Source: an uncultured Pseudoteredinibacter sp.
GTDB taxonomy: Bacteria; Pseudomonadota; Gammaproteobacteria; Pseudomonadales; Cellvibrionaceae
Direction of reading: 5' to 3'
Assembly: GCF_947500695.1 (NCBI RefSeq)
Contig: NZ_CANMSS010000004.1
Location: 248,001 to 312,000, forward strand
DNA: 64,000 bases
The position numbers and the translations under genes are program-made. Every line of letters begins with the position of its first letter. Position 1 is the first letter of the stretch. Shown one piece after another: positions 45,329 to 53,710 of the stretch. The notes below the pieces were generated by a model. The model saw only the letters and a program-made list of their open reading frames with translations, ran no database searches and had not been told where the DNA came from.

Positions 45329-46711
45329 CTCTTACAAACTCTGTGTGTCAGCTATATTAGCAGGTAGGCGAACGCCGTTTGTTTGGTCACTGGAGTAACT
45401 TTTTATTGCTAACATTTTCGTCTGGCGTTATAGATTTATTTTTTAGTATAGCTGTACGTCGTACCGTCTGTATATCCAGTTTTATCTCGATAAACTTACC
45501 TTGCCAGTGTTTAACCGATCGAGAGCGCGGGCTCTTTGGGTTTGTATAAAATTCCTGCTATAAATTAAATTTATCGAAGTTCGAATGCCAAATGTTCTTT
45601 GCTTCGGGGATAATCTATCGAAGAATAATCTCGGTTGAAATTTGTTAAGGATTTATTGTTAACGTCAAAGTTAGATTTCGTTTTGAGCGTGTTGTGCAAA
45701 GCTGTCCGCGCAGTGATAAAGCGGCGGCTGCATCCGAACCAAGTTATTGGTTTATGTAACGTATACTGTGAAAGGTAAGGAAGCGCTGTTACGCTATTTC
45801 TAGGTATCTAACTCTAGAGTCTACTGATATTGCTGATACTGGACTGTCGGTGATCAACAAAGGGGCGGCGTGTCTGGGGTAAATATTGAAAATACGATAT
45901 ATCAATCACTCGGCCAGTATTTTCAAAAAGAGCACGGGCTTATCGCCTTGTTCCTTGTAGAGATCAATGAGGTTGGGCGCAACCTCTCAACAATTTGAAT
46001 AATTGAAGCAATGTTAATGGATGGTAAGCATTAGTCCAGTGCATTCACAGGGAAGGCGATATTGCTGGAAGTTGAATCACCGAATGAGTTGGGGTGTTGG
46101 TTGTGATTAGTGCCAGTGTCGAGGTTGCCCCACTGGTATTATCGAACTCTACAACTTGGACTCATTGTTCTGTTTGAACGAACATTTTAGCCGAGTGCTG
46201 ATATTATGATTTGAGCTTCGATATAGTGCAGCACATATTTGCATCTTGAACCGAAGAGCTTCGAGTGTATTTCAGGCATGTTTAAAACAATTGCTTCACT
46301 ACATTGATCATATTCCTCATTTAAAGCTAGGCGAATAAACGATGCCCGGTAATGAATGGCTACCCTTGAATCGTTTTCAGAAAGTTACTTGTCACGGATG
46401 GCTTGCTTTGACTTTATCTCTTTACGCGTACTGTTTGAACCCATTTGAATAAGAGCTCTAATTCCAGTGAGTCAGCATTTGCTGAGCTCTCGATTATCCT
46501 TGAACTTCAACGCCGCACTGGCCCCCAGTGATGGCTAGAATGAAAACTGGTATGGGCCTATGAAACCTTCGGTATGTATGTCGATAGTGAGTAGGTTTCT
46601 ATAGGTTTGGTTTGTTATTAGGTATTCGTCTAAATCATTATTGAAATAATTTAGGGTGATACCTATACTTCGGTAATTGACTAGACATAAAAGGGTAGGG
46701 TAACAGGGATG

Positions 46712-46811
46712 AAAAAAAGCCGCCAAGTAAAGGCGGCTGAAGGGTCTTAGGGTGTTCTTTTCGCTTGATTGTAAAGGGCGCTCGCTGGTTGGTAATGCCC
46801 CATATTACCAA
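46712..46811 (-). ncRNA. Candidate small RNA with two hairpins
   Basis: On the minus strand, a TTGTTT-16-TATTAAT promoter-like pair (46841-46813) is followed by the hairpin TTGGTAAT/ATTACCAA (46811-46789). It ends about 70 bases later in AGCCGCC-7-GGCGGCT plus seven T (46738-46712), a strong intrinsic terminator. No gene on that strand ends here. The first hairpin lies very close to the predicted start, which weakens the promoter call. Confidence 0.35.
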
Positions 46812-46911
46812 TATTAATAGCACCGATTGTCGACTAAACAAGCATTCTTTGTCAAAAAGTACTAGTTTTAGTTAGTTGTTCTTTTTTGGAATCAAGAGTC
46901 AGGAGGCAGGT

Positions 46912-47226
46912 ATGGCTGTAGATGTTTGTGAGAGAACTAAGCGCTCGGACATATTGCTCACTGCTTTGGGCGCAACTGAAGGGGCTGGCTTGTTGAGTAC
47001 TAGGCTGGTTGATATCAGCTCGCAGGAAGGCTATATCCTAGAATGGTTTTCTATTGCTGAAGACATTCAAAGACTCAAAGATCAAAAAGATCGCATTATC
47101 GCTACCATCCAGTCGGGTCATGCGGATTGTCAATTGGAGCACTCCACCTCTGAATATCTAGGTAAGGGATTGAATCTAACGCTTAGGGTGCAATTGCCCA
47201 AGGACGGGGTTCGCTTTCGAGGTTAA
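46912..47226 (+). CDS. Small protein of unknown function
   Basis: The 104-residue product begins MAVDVCERTKRSDILL, with AGGAGG seven bases upstream, which decides this start over an upstream TTG. The middle is helical and charged (AEDIQRLKDQKDRIIATI), and there is no signal peptide. No family is recognised. It stands isolated in a gene-poor region between the CTERM-tail gene and the PAS/chemoreceptor pair. Confidence 0.55.
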   Translation: MAVDVCERTKRSDILLTALGATEGAGLLSTRLVDISSQEGYILEWFSIAEDIQRLKDQKDRIIATIQSGHADCQLEHSTSEYLGKGLNLTLRVQLPKDGVRFRG

Positions 47227-48156
47227 CTGCTCATTGTCGGTGATCATAAATGCATTGCCGTAATGCAGGGTCTAGGAGCTTATTGCTCATTATCTAACAA
47301 TAAACGGTCCCTTTAGAATTTCATTGCATGCCGTTTTTGCTATTCCACTATTTTGTTTTCTATTTGAAGTGAAATCTGGATTCGCTCATCTTTAGGTTTA
47401 AGTAAGGCGCTGCTATCTCAATATTACTTAGAGTTGAGCTTAATAATTCTACCTGGCTTGTGGCGTGCGATGGAAGTCTGTCTATCTTAGGGTTGCTGCT
47501 CACCAACATTGCGTGGTGTTAGGTATCTTAAAAAGACTCGTCCTTGAGTATCGTTACTTTCCATATATCGCAGTTATATCTTATATTCTAATAAAGAATA
47601 ATATATAGGTGCTTATTACCAATTGGGTGGCGACTTGGTTCAGTCAAAAGTATGGCTTGGCGTTTTGGTCATCGAGTGTAATTGATTGGGCTACTACCCT
47701 TAGAGCATGGTGCTGTGCGCTAAGGGCAGGGGTGTCTAGAAGCAAAGCGTAAAACAGCCGCCGTAACAGGCGGCGAACGCTCATAGAATTATCGTTGTTG
47801 AAACAACGAAGCGCATCATTCAGGTTGGTTTAACCCGGTAGACCTTCAACACCGACTATAAAAAAAGCCGCTGAGCGGCAGCGGCTAACAGGTCTTTATG
47901 CATAGGGGGCACAAAGAAGGGAGGTACAACACAATCTTCAACGAAGCCTGGCAGGCAATGTATTCGAGTCAATATCATTCTAGTGCTTTTGACTTAATGC
48001 TGTGTGAATGCGGCTAGAATGAGCAAAGATTCGTGTACTTTTCTGGCAATATCTTGAGCGGGTGGTTTTGTCTGTGTGACCGTTCAAACCGGTAAAGAGG
48101 TTCAATAATCCAGGGAGTGAGGAGGCCCGGCGCGACACACCCTAAGGGAGGGAGTG
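47227..48156. other. 930-bp gene-poor interval with hairpin cluster
   Basis: No gene was found. Three perfect stem-loops lie in 47757-47886: GCCGCC-6-GGCGGC, TCGTTGTT-2-AACAACGA and AGCCGCT-7-AGCGGCT. The last is preceded by seven A, so it would act as a terminator on the minus strand, about 270 bases beyond the stop of the small minus-strand gene at 48157-48363. Confidence 0.55.
47860..47886 (-). terminator. Minus-strand terminator
   Basis: The AGCCGCT/AGCGGCT stem with a seven-T tail on the minus strand is a candidate end of the transcript of the 68-residue gene upstream. It closely resembles the terminator at 46712-46738. Confidence 0.6.
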
Positions 48157-48363
48157 TTAGCAACTTTTGATTTTTCTTCGGTCTAGGCGTGGGCGTACAG
48201 TGACGCTGTAAGTTCTACTTCCCTCGTTTGAGGTTTTAGAGAGCCATTCTTCGACGATCTGAGCATCCTGTATATTAAAAATCCCTAGACTTAGACGTTT
48301 TTTCACCTCGGCTTCACCGAGCCTATCGAGTTCAGCCCACAGTCCTTTGTCGCGGTTTACCAT
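48157..48363 (-). CDS. Small protein with LGEAEVKKRL motif
   Basis: This 68-residue soluble protein reads LWAELDRLGEAEVKKRLSLG and AQIVEEWLSK. It resembles a short helical motif found at the N-termini of many small plasmid and membrane proteins of unknown function (LexxGxxxVrxrLaxG…aeeWL). An AGAGG lies about ten bases before the ATG. Function is unknown; it may be a fragment of a longer protein. Confidence 0.5.
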   Translation of the reverse strand: MVNRDKGLWAELDRLGEAEVKKRLSLGIFNIQDAQIVEEWLSKTSNEGSRTYSVTVRPRLDRRKIKSC

Positions 48364-48913
48364 TTCGGTGCGCCTCTTGGGTTATGTGCCCATCATCCTT
48401 GAGTGACGTTATACGGACATTGCTGTGTGAATGGCCCTTGTGTTGTGGCCTTGTATGTAAGTGTTTCGACACTGTAGGTGGGTGAAGCGGTAGAAGCAAA
48501 ACCCAAAAGGGGTTGCGTGCGATTTTCTTGATCGAGATTAGGTTGTTTTCAGTTTTTGTCAGGGTAATCATCTTTCGCTGTGGTTGTTTTGCGGCTACGA
48601 AAGACAACACCTTTATAAAGCTTTGTTGCCGTCAGGAAAAATAAACCAAATGAGGCCTTGAGGTTTTATTATTTCATGAGGAATAAAAAGTGCTGTAATC
48701 CTGAAGCGTGAGTCGTCAAAAAAGCTGGCTATTGAGAACTTAGGTGACAGTTTAAACAAGGAAAAGAAATCCAGATTCCCGTTCAGCGTAAAGTTGGCGC
48801 GCCTTATTGTTTTGCTTGCCATGTAGTGTTCAAGAATTTATTTGACCTGTCGATAGTCGTGAGAGACAGCTAAGTAAGTTTGACAAATTAGCTTTAACGC
48901 TCAGGAGGGATCC

Positions 48914-49465
48914 ATGGTCATAGCACAAGGTAAGCGCCCGAAAATCACCGCAATCAATAAAGAAATAGAGCTGGCTGATGACGACCTCATTGTCAGTAAG
49001 ACCGATGTGACGGGAAAAATTACCTACATCAATCGCACGTTTATGCGTATCTCTGGCTTTGTTGAAAAAGAACTGATTGGCATACAGCACAATGTTATCC
49101 GTCATAAGGACATGCCGCGAGGTGTCTTCCGAAAAATGTGGGCAGACTTAAAGGACAACAAAGAATTTTTTGGCTACGTCAAAAACCTTTGCAAAGACGG
49201 ATCCTTCTACTGGGTGTTTGCCAATGTGACTCCCGACTTTGATGAGTCAGGCAATCTCAGAGGCTACTATTCCGTAAGACGTAAACCCGGGAGGCAGGCC
49301 GTACAACTGGTCGAAAGCCTTTACCAGAAAATGCGTGAAGAAGAGAAGCAAGGCGATAAGAAGTCGGCCCCCGATCGCTCTTGGCGGTTGGTTGATCAGC
49401 ATTTGGAAAAAGAGGCCGTTTCCTACAACCGTTTTATGGTAGAGCTGGACGCTAACAGGGAGTAA
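48914..49465 (+). CDS. Aer-like PAS-domain protein
   Basis: The 183-residue protein is a single PAS domain (about 20-125). It has [34 protein letters not shown] and [13 protein letters not shown], the pattern of FAD-binding PAS of the aerotaxis receptor Aer. A charged C-terminal tail follows. AGGAGG precedes the ATG. It ends five bases before a chemoreceptor gene that lacks a PAS domain, so the two probably form a split aerotaxis/redox receptor. Confidence 0.88.
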   Translation: MVIAQGKRPKITAINKEIELADDDLIVSKTDVTGKITYINRTFMRISGFVEKELIGIQHNVIRHKDMPRGVFRKMWADLKDNKEFFGYVKNLCKDGSFYWVFANVTPDFDESGNLRGYYSVRRKPGRQAVQLVESLYQKMREEEKQGDKKSAPDRSWRLVDQHLEKEAVSYNRFMVELDANRE

Positions 49466-49470
49466 GCACA

Positions 49471-50979
49471 ATGAGTATTGCCGCACATATAGAAAATACC
49501 GACGAGCGTCGAGTCAGCGCCCGAATTCCCTTTTTAAAAACCAAGGCGCAAGTGATGCTCTGGGGAGCAAGCGTGGTTATTCTTTTGAATAATGCTTTGT
49601 TCTATCTCTTTGTGACTCCTAACGCTTGGTTATGCCTGGCTCCTATGATGGTTTTTATCTTCGCTTTTTTAGGTAATCAGATCGTTAACAAGGCGTTTTA
49701 CACCATGGATCAGGTGTTTTGCACAATTCGATCCGCCAATAAAGGGGGATTTAATAAGCGCATTGTGGACACTGTTGGTATGGGGGAGCTGGGTATGGTG
49801 GCTTGGGAACTGAATGATTTTCTGGATTATATCGAATCCTATTTCAAAGAGGTCAACAGTTGCTTTGCTCATGTCTCCAAAGGGTCCTATGAAAGAACGG
49901 CCTTGTATCGTGGCCTGCCCGGGCAGTTGGGACGTTCTCTGGTGTCCATCAATACCAGCATCGATCGGATGAAAGATGGGATGGATCTATTGGCCGCCAA
50001 TGAACTCCATTCGGAGTTGCACAATTTAAACACCACCAACCTAATTAAGAACTTAAAGGTTAGTCAGGTCGACCTGAACCGGATTAATCATGAGGTCCGA
50101 TCGGTTGAGAAAATCGCTTTCGAAAACGGTAAGGCCGCAAAAGAGAGTCACCGAGAGGTCAACGCGATGTCCGCGCGACTGGGAGAAATCAATAGCAGTA
50201 TTCAGGACGTGGCGGCGGTGGTTGCTGAGCTGGGCGAAGACAGCAAAAACGTTTCTGAATCCTTATCAATCATTGCTGAAATTGCCGACCAGACCAGTTT
50301 GCTGGCACTCAATGCTGCTATTGAAGCGGCGCGAGCTGGAGAACAGGGGCGAGGCTTTGCGGTGGTCGCCGAAGAAGTCAAAGGTCTATCAAACCGAACA
50401 AAAGAATCGGCATCCAGTGTGTCGACTATCATCGGTGGCTTCAGTCACCGGGTGCAGGAAATGATTGAAAAGGCCGAAAGCTCCAGTGTGGCCGCAGCTG
50501 AAATGAGCAAACAAGTGGAAACCTTCAAGAACCAGTTTGTCGGATTCTCAGATTCTGCGGAGAAAACCAGTAACTATGTACTCAGCGCAAGGGATTTAAC
50601 CTTTGGCGCACTTATGAAAATCGATCATGTCATACTGAAGCAAAACGGATACCTGGCCATGGACGATACCAAAGATCGTGCTAAGGAAATCGAAGAGCTG
50701 AGTGTTGATCATAGCGGTTGTGAGTTAGGTCAATGGTACAGCAGTGGGGAAGGTTTTCAGCATTATTCAGGCTTGGCGGCCTATGGCAAATTGGAATCCC
50801 CACATCGAGACCTGCATCAATCCTTGAGGACCGCGGTGAGTTTTCGGGAATTAAACTGGCGGCATGACAAAGAGGTCCGCGAAAGTATCATTGCGCAAAT
50901 GAAACGCGTGGAAGAGGCCAGTGAAATTCTATTAGGTAATATCGATGCCCTAATGAGCGAAAAAAAACAAATCAGCTAA
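49471..50979 (+). CDS. Methyl-accepting chemotaxis protein with CZB domain
   Basis: The 502-residue protein has two close membrane helices (about 28-46 and 50-70) with almost no periplasmic part, then a HAMP-like region. The signalling hairpin tip is [20 protein letters not shown]. The C-terminal chemoreceptor zinc-binding domain ([26 protein letters not shown]) supplies three His and one Cys. It should sense through its PAS partner and through zinc or hypochlorite-type CZB chemistry. GGGAG within the previous gene serves as its ribosome site. Confidence 0.92.
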   Translation: MSIAAHIENTDERRVSARIPFLKTKAQVMLWGASVVILLNNALFYLFVTPNAWLCLAPMMVFIFAFLGNQIVNKAFYTMDQVFCTIRSANKGGFNKRIVDTVGMGELGMVAWELNDFLDYIESYFKEVNSCFAHVSKGSYERTALYRGLPGQLGRSLVSINTSIDRMKDGMDLLAANELHSELHNLNTTNLIKNLKVSQVDLNRINHEVRSVEKIAFENGKAAKESHREVNAMSARLGEINSSIQDVAAVVAELGEDSKNVSESLSIIAEIADQTSLLALNAAIEAARAGEQGRGFAVVAEEVKGLSNRTKESASSVSTIIGGFSHRVQEMIEKAESSSVAAAEMSKQVETFKNQFVGFSDSAEKTSNYVLSARDLTFGALMKIDHVILKQNGYLAMDDTKDRAKEIEELSVDHSGCELGQWYSSGEGFQHYSGLAAYGKLESPHRDLHQSLRTAVSFRELNWRHDKEVRESIIAQMKRVEEASEILLGNIDALMSEKKQIS

Positions 50980-51297
50980 ATCGTACGATTGAAGTGTGAG
51001 ACTGTATGTTTTGTTGATAGCGCCTATTGGGAACAGATTTGACTCACTTGCCCACGGTCAACGATGTGCCGTAGCGTAATCATAACTTCGCTGTTCAAGA
51101 CTAAAAGATATGGGGGCAAGGAAATGGGGCTCTTGCCGGAACAGTTGTGCAGCCGCATTGTCGTTGTCTGAAACCGGTGCCGAAACGTTGATTCATCGTT
51201 TTTTAACTATGCTTGCGTCATACAAAGAGGAACGTTTACACATTGTCATTGTATTGGCTCGATGTTTAGGTGTCCTCTTTTACCTGTGTGCAGGTTT
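50980..51297. other. Gap between MCP and convergent gene
   Basis: These 318 bases hold no supported gene or terminator-grade hairpin; the only frame here runs antisense into the next gene and is rejected. Confidence 0.5.
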
Positions 51298-51735
51298 CTA
51301 CTTAATGGCAATGTCTTTTAGCGTCTCTAGAAACGCAGTAATATCCATTCCTGCCTGTAGCGCGGCTTGGCTCAATAATTCTTCTTGATGGGGAGGCTCA
51401 AGGGTTTCGATGGCCTGGATTAAACCGGATATCAGCGATTGGTTTTTGGTTTGTTGATCCAGTTCCAGATGCAGTTCGTTGAGGCGTGCACTCACATAGG
51501 TTAAGGCGCTTTGTATGAGTGCATTCACCCAGTAGTAGCCAAACATGGCTTGTTCAGAAAGCCCGCCATTCTCATCTCCGATCTCCAAGCTATTAACCAT
51601 TTCAATGACAGAATTGGCCTTGTTGACGGCATCTAGGCAGTCAGTCAGGCTCGCAGGCTGACTGGATTGCTCAAAAAACGGGTGCAAAGGCAGGGGGCAG
51701 AAAGGTTCCCCGTCACCCGATGACTTTATGTCCAT
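51298..51735 (-). CDS. Protein of unknown function next to csrA
   Basis: The 145-residue acidic, mostly helical protein has no signal peptide. The ATG at 51735 is chosen because GGAG lies six bases upstream; a TTG four codons earlier overlaps that site. Segments such as QAMFGYYWVNALIQSALTYV and a C-terminal QEELLSQAALQAG suggest a helical bundle. It lies downstream of csrA on the same strand and faces the chemoreceptor gene, so it might act in the same response. No family is recognised. Confidence 0.65.
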   Translation of the reverse strand: MDIKSSGDGEPFCPLPLHPFFEQSSQPASLTDCLDAVNKANSVIEMVNSLEIGDENGGLSEQAMFGYYWVNALIQSALTYVSARLNELHLELDQQTKNQSLISGLIQAIETLEPPHQEELLSQAALQAGMDITAFLETLKDIAIK

Positions 51736-51847
51736 ATCGTTCTCCAAAGTTCTACACGCTCAGAACCAAAAGAATGTTACGCCAGCTAGCCGCAGCGAAG
51801 CCCACCCACCCAAGTATGGTTACTGGTGATTTGTCCGCGCACAAACA

Positions 51848-52054
51848 TCAACGTTTTAGAACGGTTGGGTTTTTGTGTGTCGACGTTTGGCGTTCATGTT
51901 GTATGCGTTGGTAAATCTCTTCCCGGTGAACCTCAATGTCTCTCGGGGCATTGATGGCTACTTTTACCTGGTTTCCTTTGATCGCAGCGATGGTTACGGC
52001 CACGTTATCGCCGATTTTTAGGGTTTCGCCGATTTTTCTTGAGAGTACGAGCAT
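51848..52054 (-). CDS. csrA: CsrA/RsmA-family RNA-binding regulator
   Basis: The 68-residue protein begins [16 protein letters not shown] and contains Leu4, Arg6 and Arg44 ([10 protein letters not shown]), the residues that contact GGA motifs in RNA. The C-terminal tail (about 15 residues) differs from chromosomal CsrA. AGGAGA lies seven bases before the ATG. CsrA represses or stabilises target mRNAs. Its position inside an integrated element suggests an extra copy, as seen on other conjugative elements. Confidence 0.93.
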   Translation of the reverse strand: MLVLSRKIGETLKIGDNVAVTIAAIKGNQVKVAINAPRDIEVHREEIYQRIQHERQTSTHKNPTVLKR

Positions 52055-52165
52055 GTCAGTCTCCTGCTTTTATCCTTGCTTTCCATTAAGATGATACCTT
52101 ATATTATTAAAATACGCACTATAGATCGTAGTGAGCGTGCAACTATTAGGTGAAAATTGCGCTCT

Positions 52166-52438
52166 ATGGAGCGTAACGATTTGAAAGATAAGATAAAATC
52201 AGATTTTGCTAATCTCTTAAGCGATCAAAGAAAAAGCCAATCTGAGACCCAGGAGGGGCTAAGCCGTAAGGCTGGGCTGAGTTTGCGCTTCCTGCAAGAT
52301 CTTGAAGCTGGAAGAAAGCTGCCATCAATTGAATCCATCATCCGCTTATGCATGGCGCTAAAAATAACCCCAGATGATTTACTCGTTCCTATTATGATGG
52401 CCAACAAGGATGCTTTAGATTCAAACGAGCCGTCATAG
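52166..52438 (+). CDS. XRE-family transcriptional regulator
   Basis: The 90-residue protein has an N-terminal Cro/C1-type helix-turn-helix (SETQEGLSRKAGLSLRFLQD then LPSIESIIRLCMALKITPD). The ATG at 52166 is preferred over a TTG nine bases earlier. It is divergent from csrA across 111 bases with AT-rich promoter-like sequence, so it may control itself and csrA, or act as the element's repressor. Confidence 0.87.
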   Translation: MERNDLKDKIKSDFANLLSDQRKSQSETQEGLSRKAGLSLRFLQDLEAGRKLPSIESIIRLCMALKITPDDLLVPIMMANKDALDSNEPS

Positions 52439-52558
52439 ACATCAAGAGACTTAGCTGAAAAGTAGGATGCACAACGCTTTAAACGAACACGTTCAAAGCC
52501 ATGAAAAAGGTTAAAAGGACATGACCACAACGATTCAAGTAGCAACGATTCCAGCAAA

Positions 52559-52590
52559 ACCGCGTCACTACAAACATGTAGTGACGCGGT
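52559..52590. repeat. Perfect 14-bp inverted repeat
   Basis: ACCGCGTCACTACA and its exact complement are separated by AACA. The GC-rich stem lies 120 bases after the XRE gene without a T-run on the + strand (a short TTTT on the minus side). It could be an operator, an RNA hairpin or a recombination site. It lies inside a 102-codon frame that I consider non-coding. Confidence 0.7.
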
Positions 52591-53061
52591 ATTCAATCCC
52601 AATCCCCATAAGGCCTAGCCCCTATTTTCCCGAAGTGATGCAAGGATTACGAGGGGAACGAATTCATTCTCCCTCTAAGATACCTCCAAGCAAAACTTTC
52701 ATGTGTGGCTATTGCACCCTCAATAGCAAAACTGCCCTAAACAGGGCCTTCCCAGCTGAGTTTTACAACAGTGAAAACAAGGCAACCACCAACAGAAAGG
52801 AGAACTATCGACATTCAAACCCTCAATAAATCTTAGCCCCAACAAGACACGCTAAGGTTTACGGCAAATTGCCAAATGGGAGTGGTGTCCCATGCCCTTG
52901 GATGAAATCTGATTTCATCACTCTATTGCCCTAAAGCTCTAGACTGGCATAAACACTGACCAATTTAGAATTTTTAATGCATAAAACTTGGTCAGGCCTC
53001 TGAACTTCCCTGGCTTTGCTAGGCATTCAAAAGAGTAAAATGCAATTCAAGAAGAAGGTCA

Positions 53062-53340
53062 TATGAGCAAGGGAAAACTATACACATAGCAGCCCTCAGC
53101 AGATCAATTCAGTTGATGACCAAACTGAGATCGCCGTCTTAAAGTCGAGCTGATACGCATCATCGAGGGGCGTAACATTTTAAAGAAGACCGCAAAGTAC
53201 TTTGCAAGCAGCGCGAGTAAAGTACACCTTCACTCGTGATAATTAGTGTGGATATTCCAACAAATAACATATGCGGTGTATTCGAGCTACACCGAAGTGG
53301 GTTTTATGTTTGGCTACGGAATCCTTATCGGGTGTAGATG
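53062..53340 (+). pseudogene. Remnant of an IS3-family transposase
   Basis: A start-like MSKGKLY is followed by several stops. A frame from about 53105 reads DDQTEIA and, after a shift, 53138-53230 reads ELIRIIEGRNILKKTAKYFA, the C-terminal end of IS3 OrfA. At 53268-53336 another frame reads ICGVFELHRSGFYVWLRNP, the beginning of OrfB. Most of both genes is deleted and frames are broken, so it is an inactive scar. No terminal repeats were seen. Confidence 0.8.
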
Positions 53341-53399
53341 TAGGGGGCAACGGCTGCATTAGCTGATCAAGGATTTTTATGTAACTAGTGGAGGTACTA

Positions 53400-53558
53400 A
53401 TGGCGGTACTTAGATTCACCTCAATCCGTGTAAAGCTGGCGAAAGCTGTAGCGTTCATCAGGAAACTGGCCGGTCAGGAACGGAGCAAAAGTTACAATGT
53501 GACGGGGATTTCTGTCACAACAACGCAAGATCTGATTGAGTGGAATACCACGGATTGA
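53400..53558 (+). CDS. Possible 52-residue protein
   Basis: An ATG preceded by GGAGG at an ideal six-base distance opens 52 codons beginning MAVLRFTSIRVKLAKAVAFI and ending in a TGA. The N-terminal half is basic and amphipathic. It lies 60 bases after the IS remnant. Nothing is known about such a protein; only the ribosome site and intact frame support it. Confidence 0.35.
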   Translation: MAVLRFTSIRVKLAKAVAFIRKLAGQERSKSYNVTGISVTTTQDLIEWNTTD

Positions 53559-53710
53559 GTGTTGAAGAAATTGGTATGATTGTAATCGGTCCTGTTTCCC
53601 ACTTTTTAGGTTTTATTTGACCTAACAGCTAAGATTAAAGAGTTTTAGCAAGGACTTGCCTTAAAAAGTGTATTTTAATACCCGAACTATTTAAATGGAT
53701 TGAAATTAGT

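Larger units (their letters stand above)
45252..46911. other. 1.66-kb gene-poor interval
   Basis: No convincing gene was found. A 42-codon GTG frame (45870-45998) reads IALFLVEINEVGRN, vaguely like the beginning of a GGDEF domain, and then stops; it may be a relic. Near the right end a minus-strand terminator-like hairpin occurs (described separately). Base composition is AT-rich, and stop codons are dense in all frames. Confidence 0.5.

Noticed and set aside
46535..46841. Minus-strand frames around 46.6-46.8 kb
   Set aside because: They run across a strong minus-strand terminator hairpin and have no ribosome site.
48613..48822. 69-codon minus-strand frame before the PAS gene
   Set aside because: No ribosome site and no recognisable features; it lies in the AT-rich upstream region of the PAS gene.
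51110..51388. 92-codon plus-strand frame after the chemoreceptor
   Set aside because: It runs antisense into the supported gene at 51298-51735, and has no ribosome site.
52521..52829. 102-codon plus-strand frame after the XRE gene
   Set aside because: It contains a perfect 14-bp hairpin and a second hairpin, has low-complexity proline/serine content and resembles no protein.
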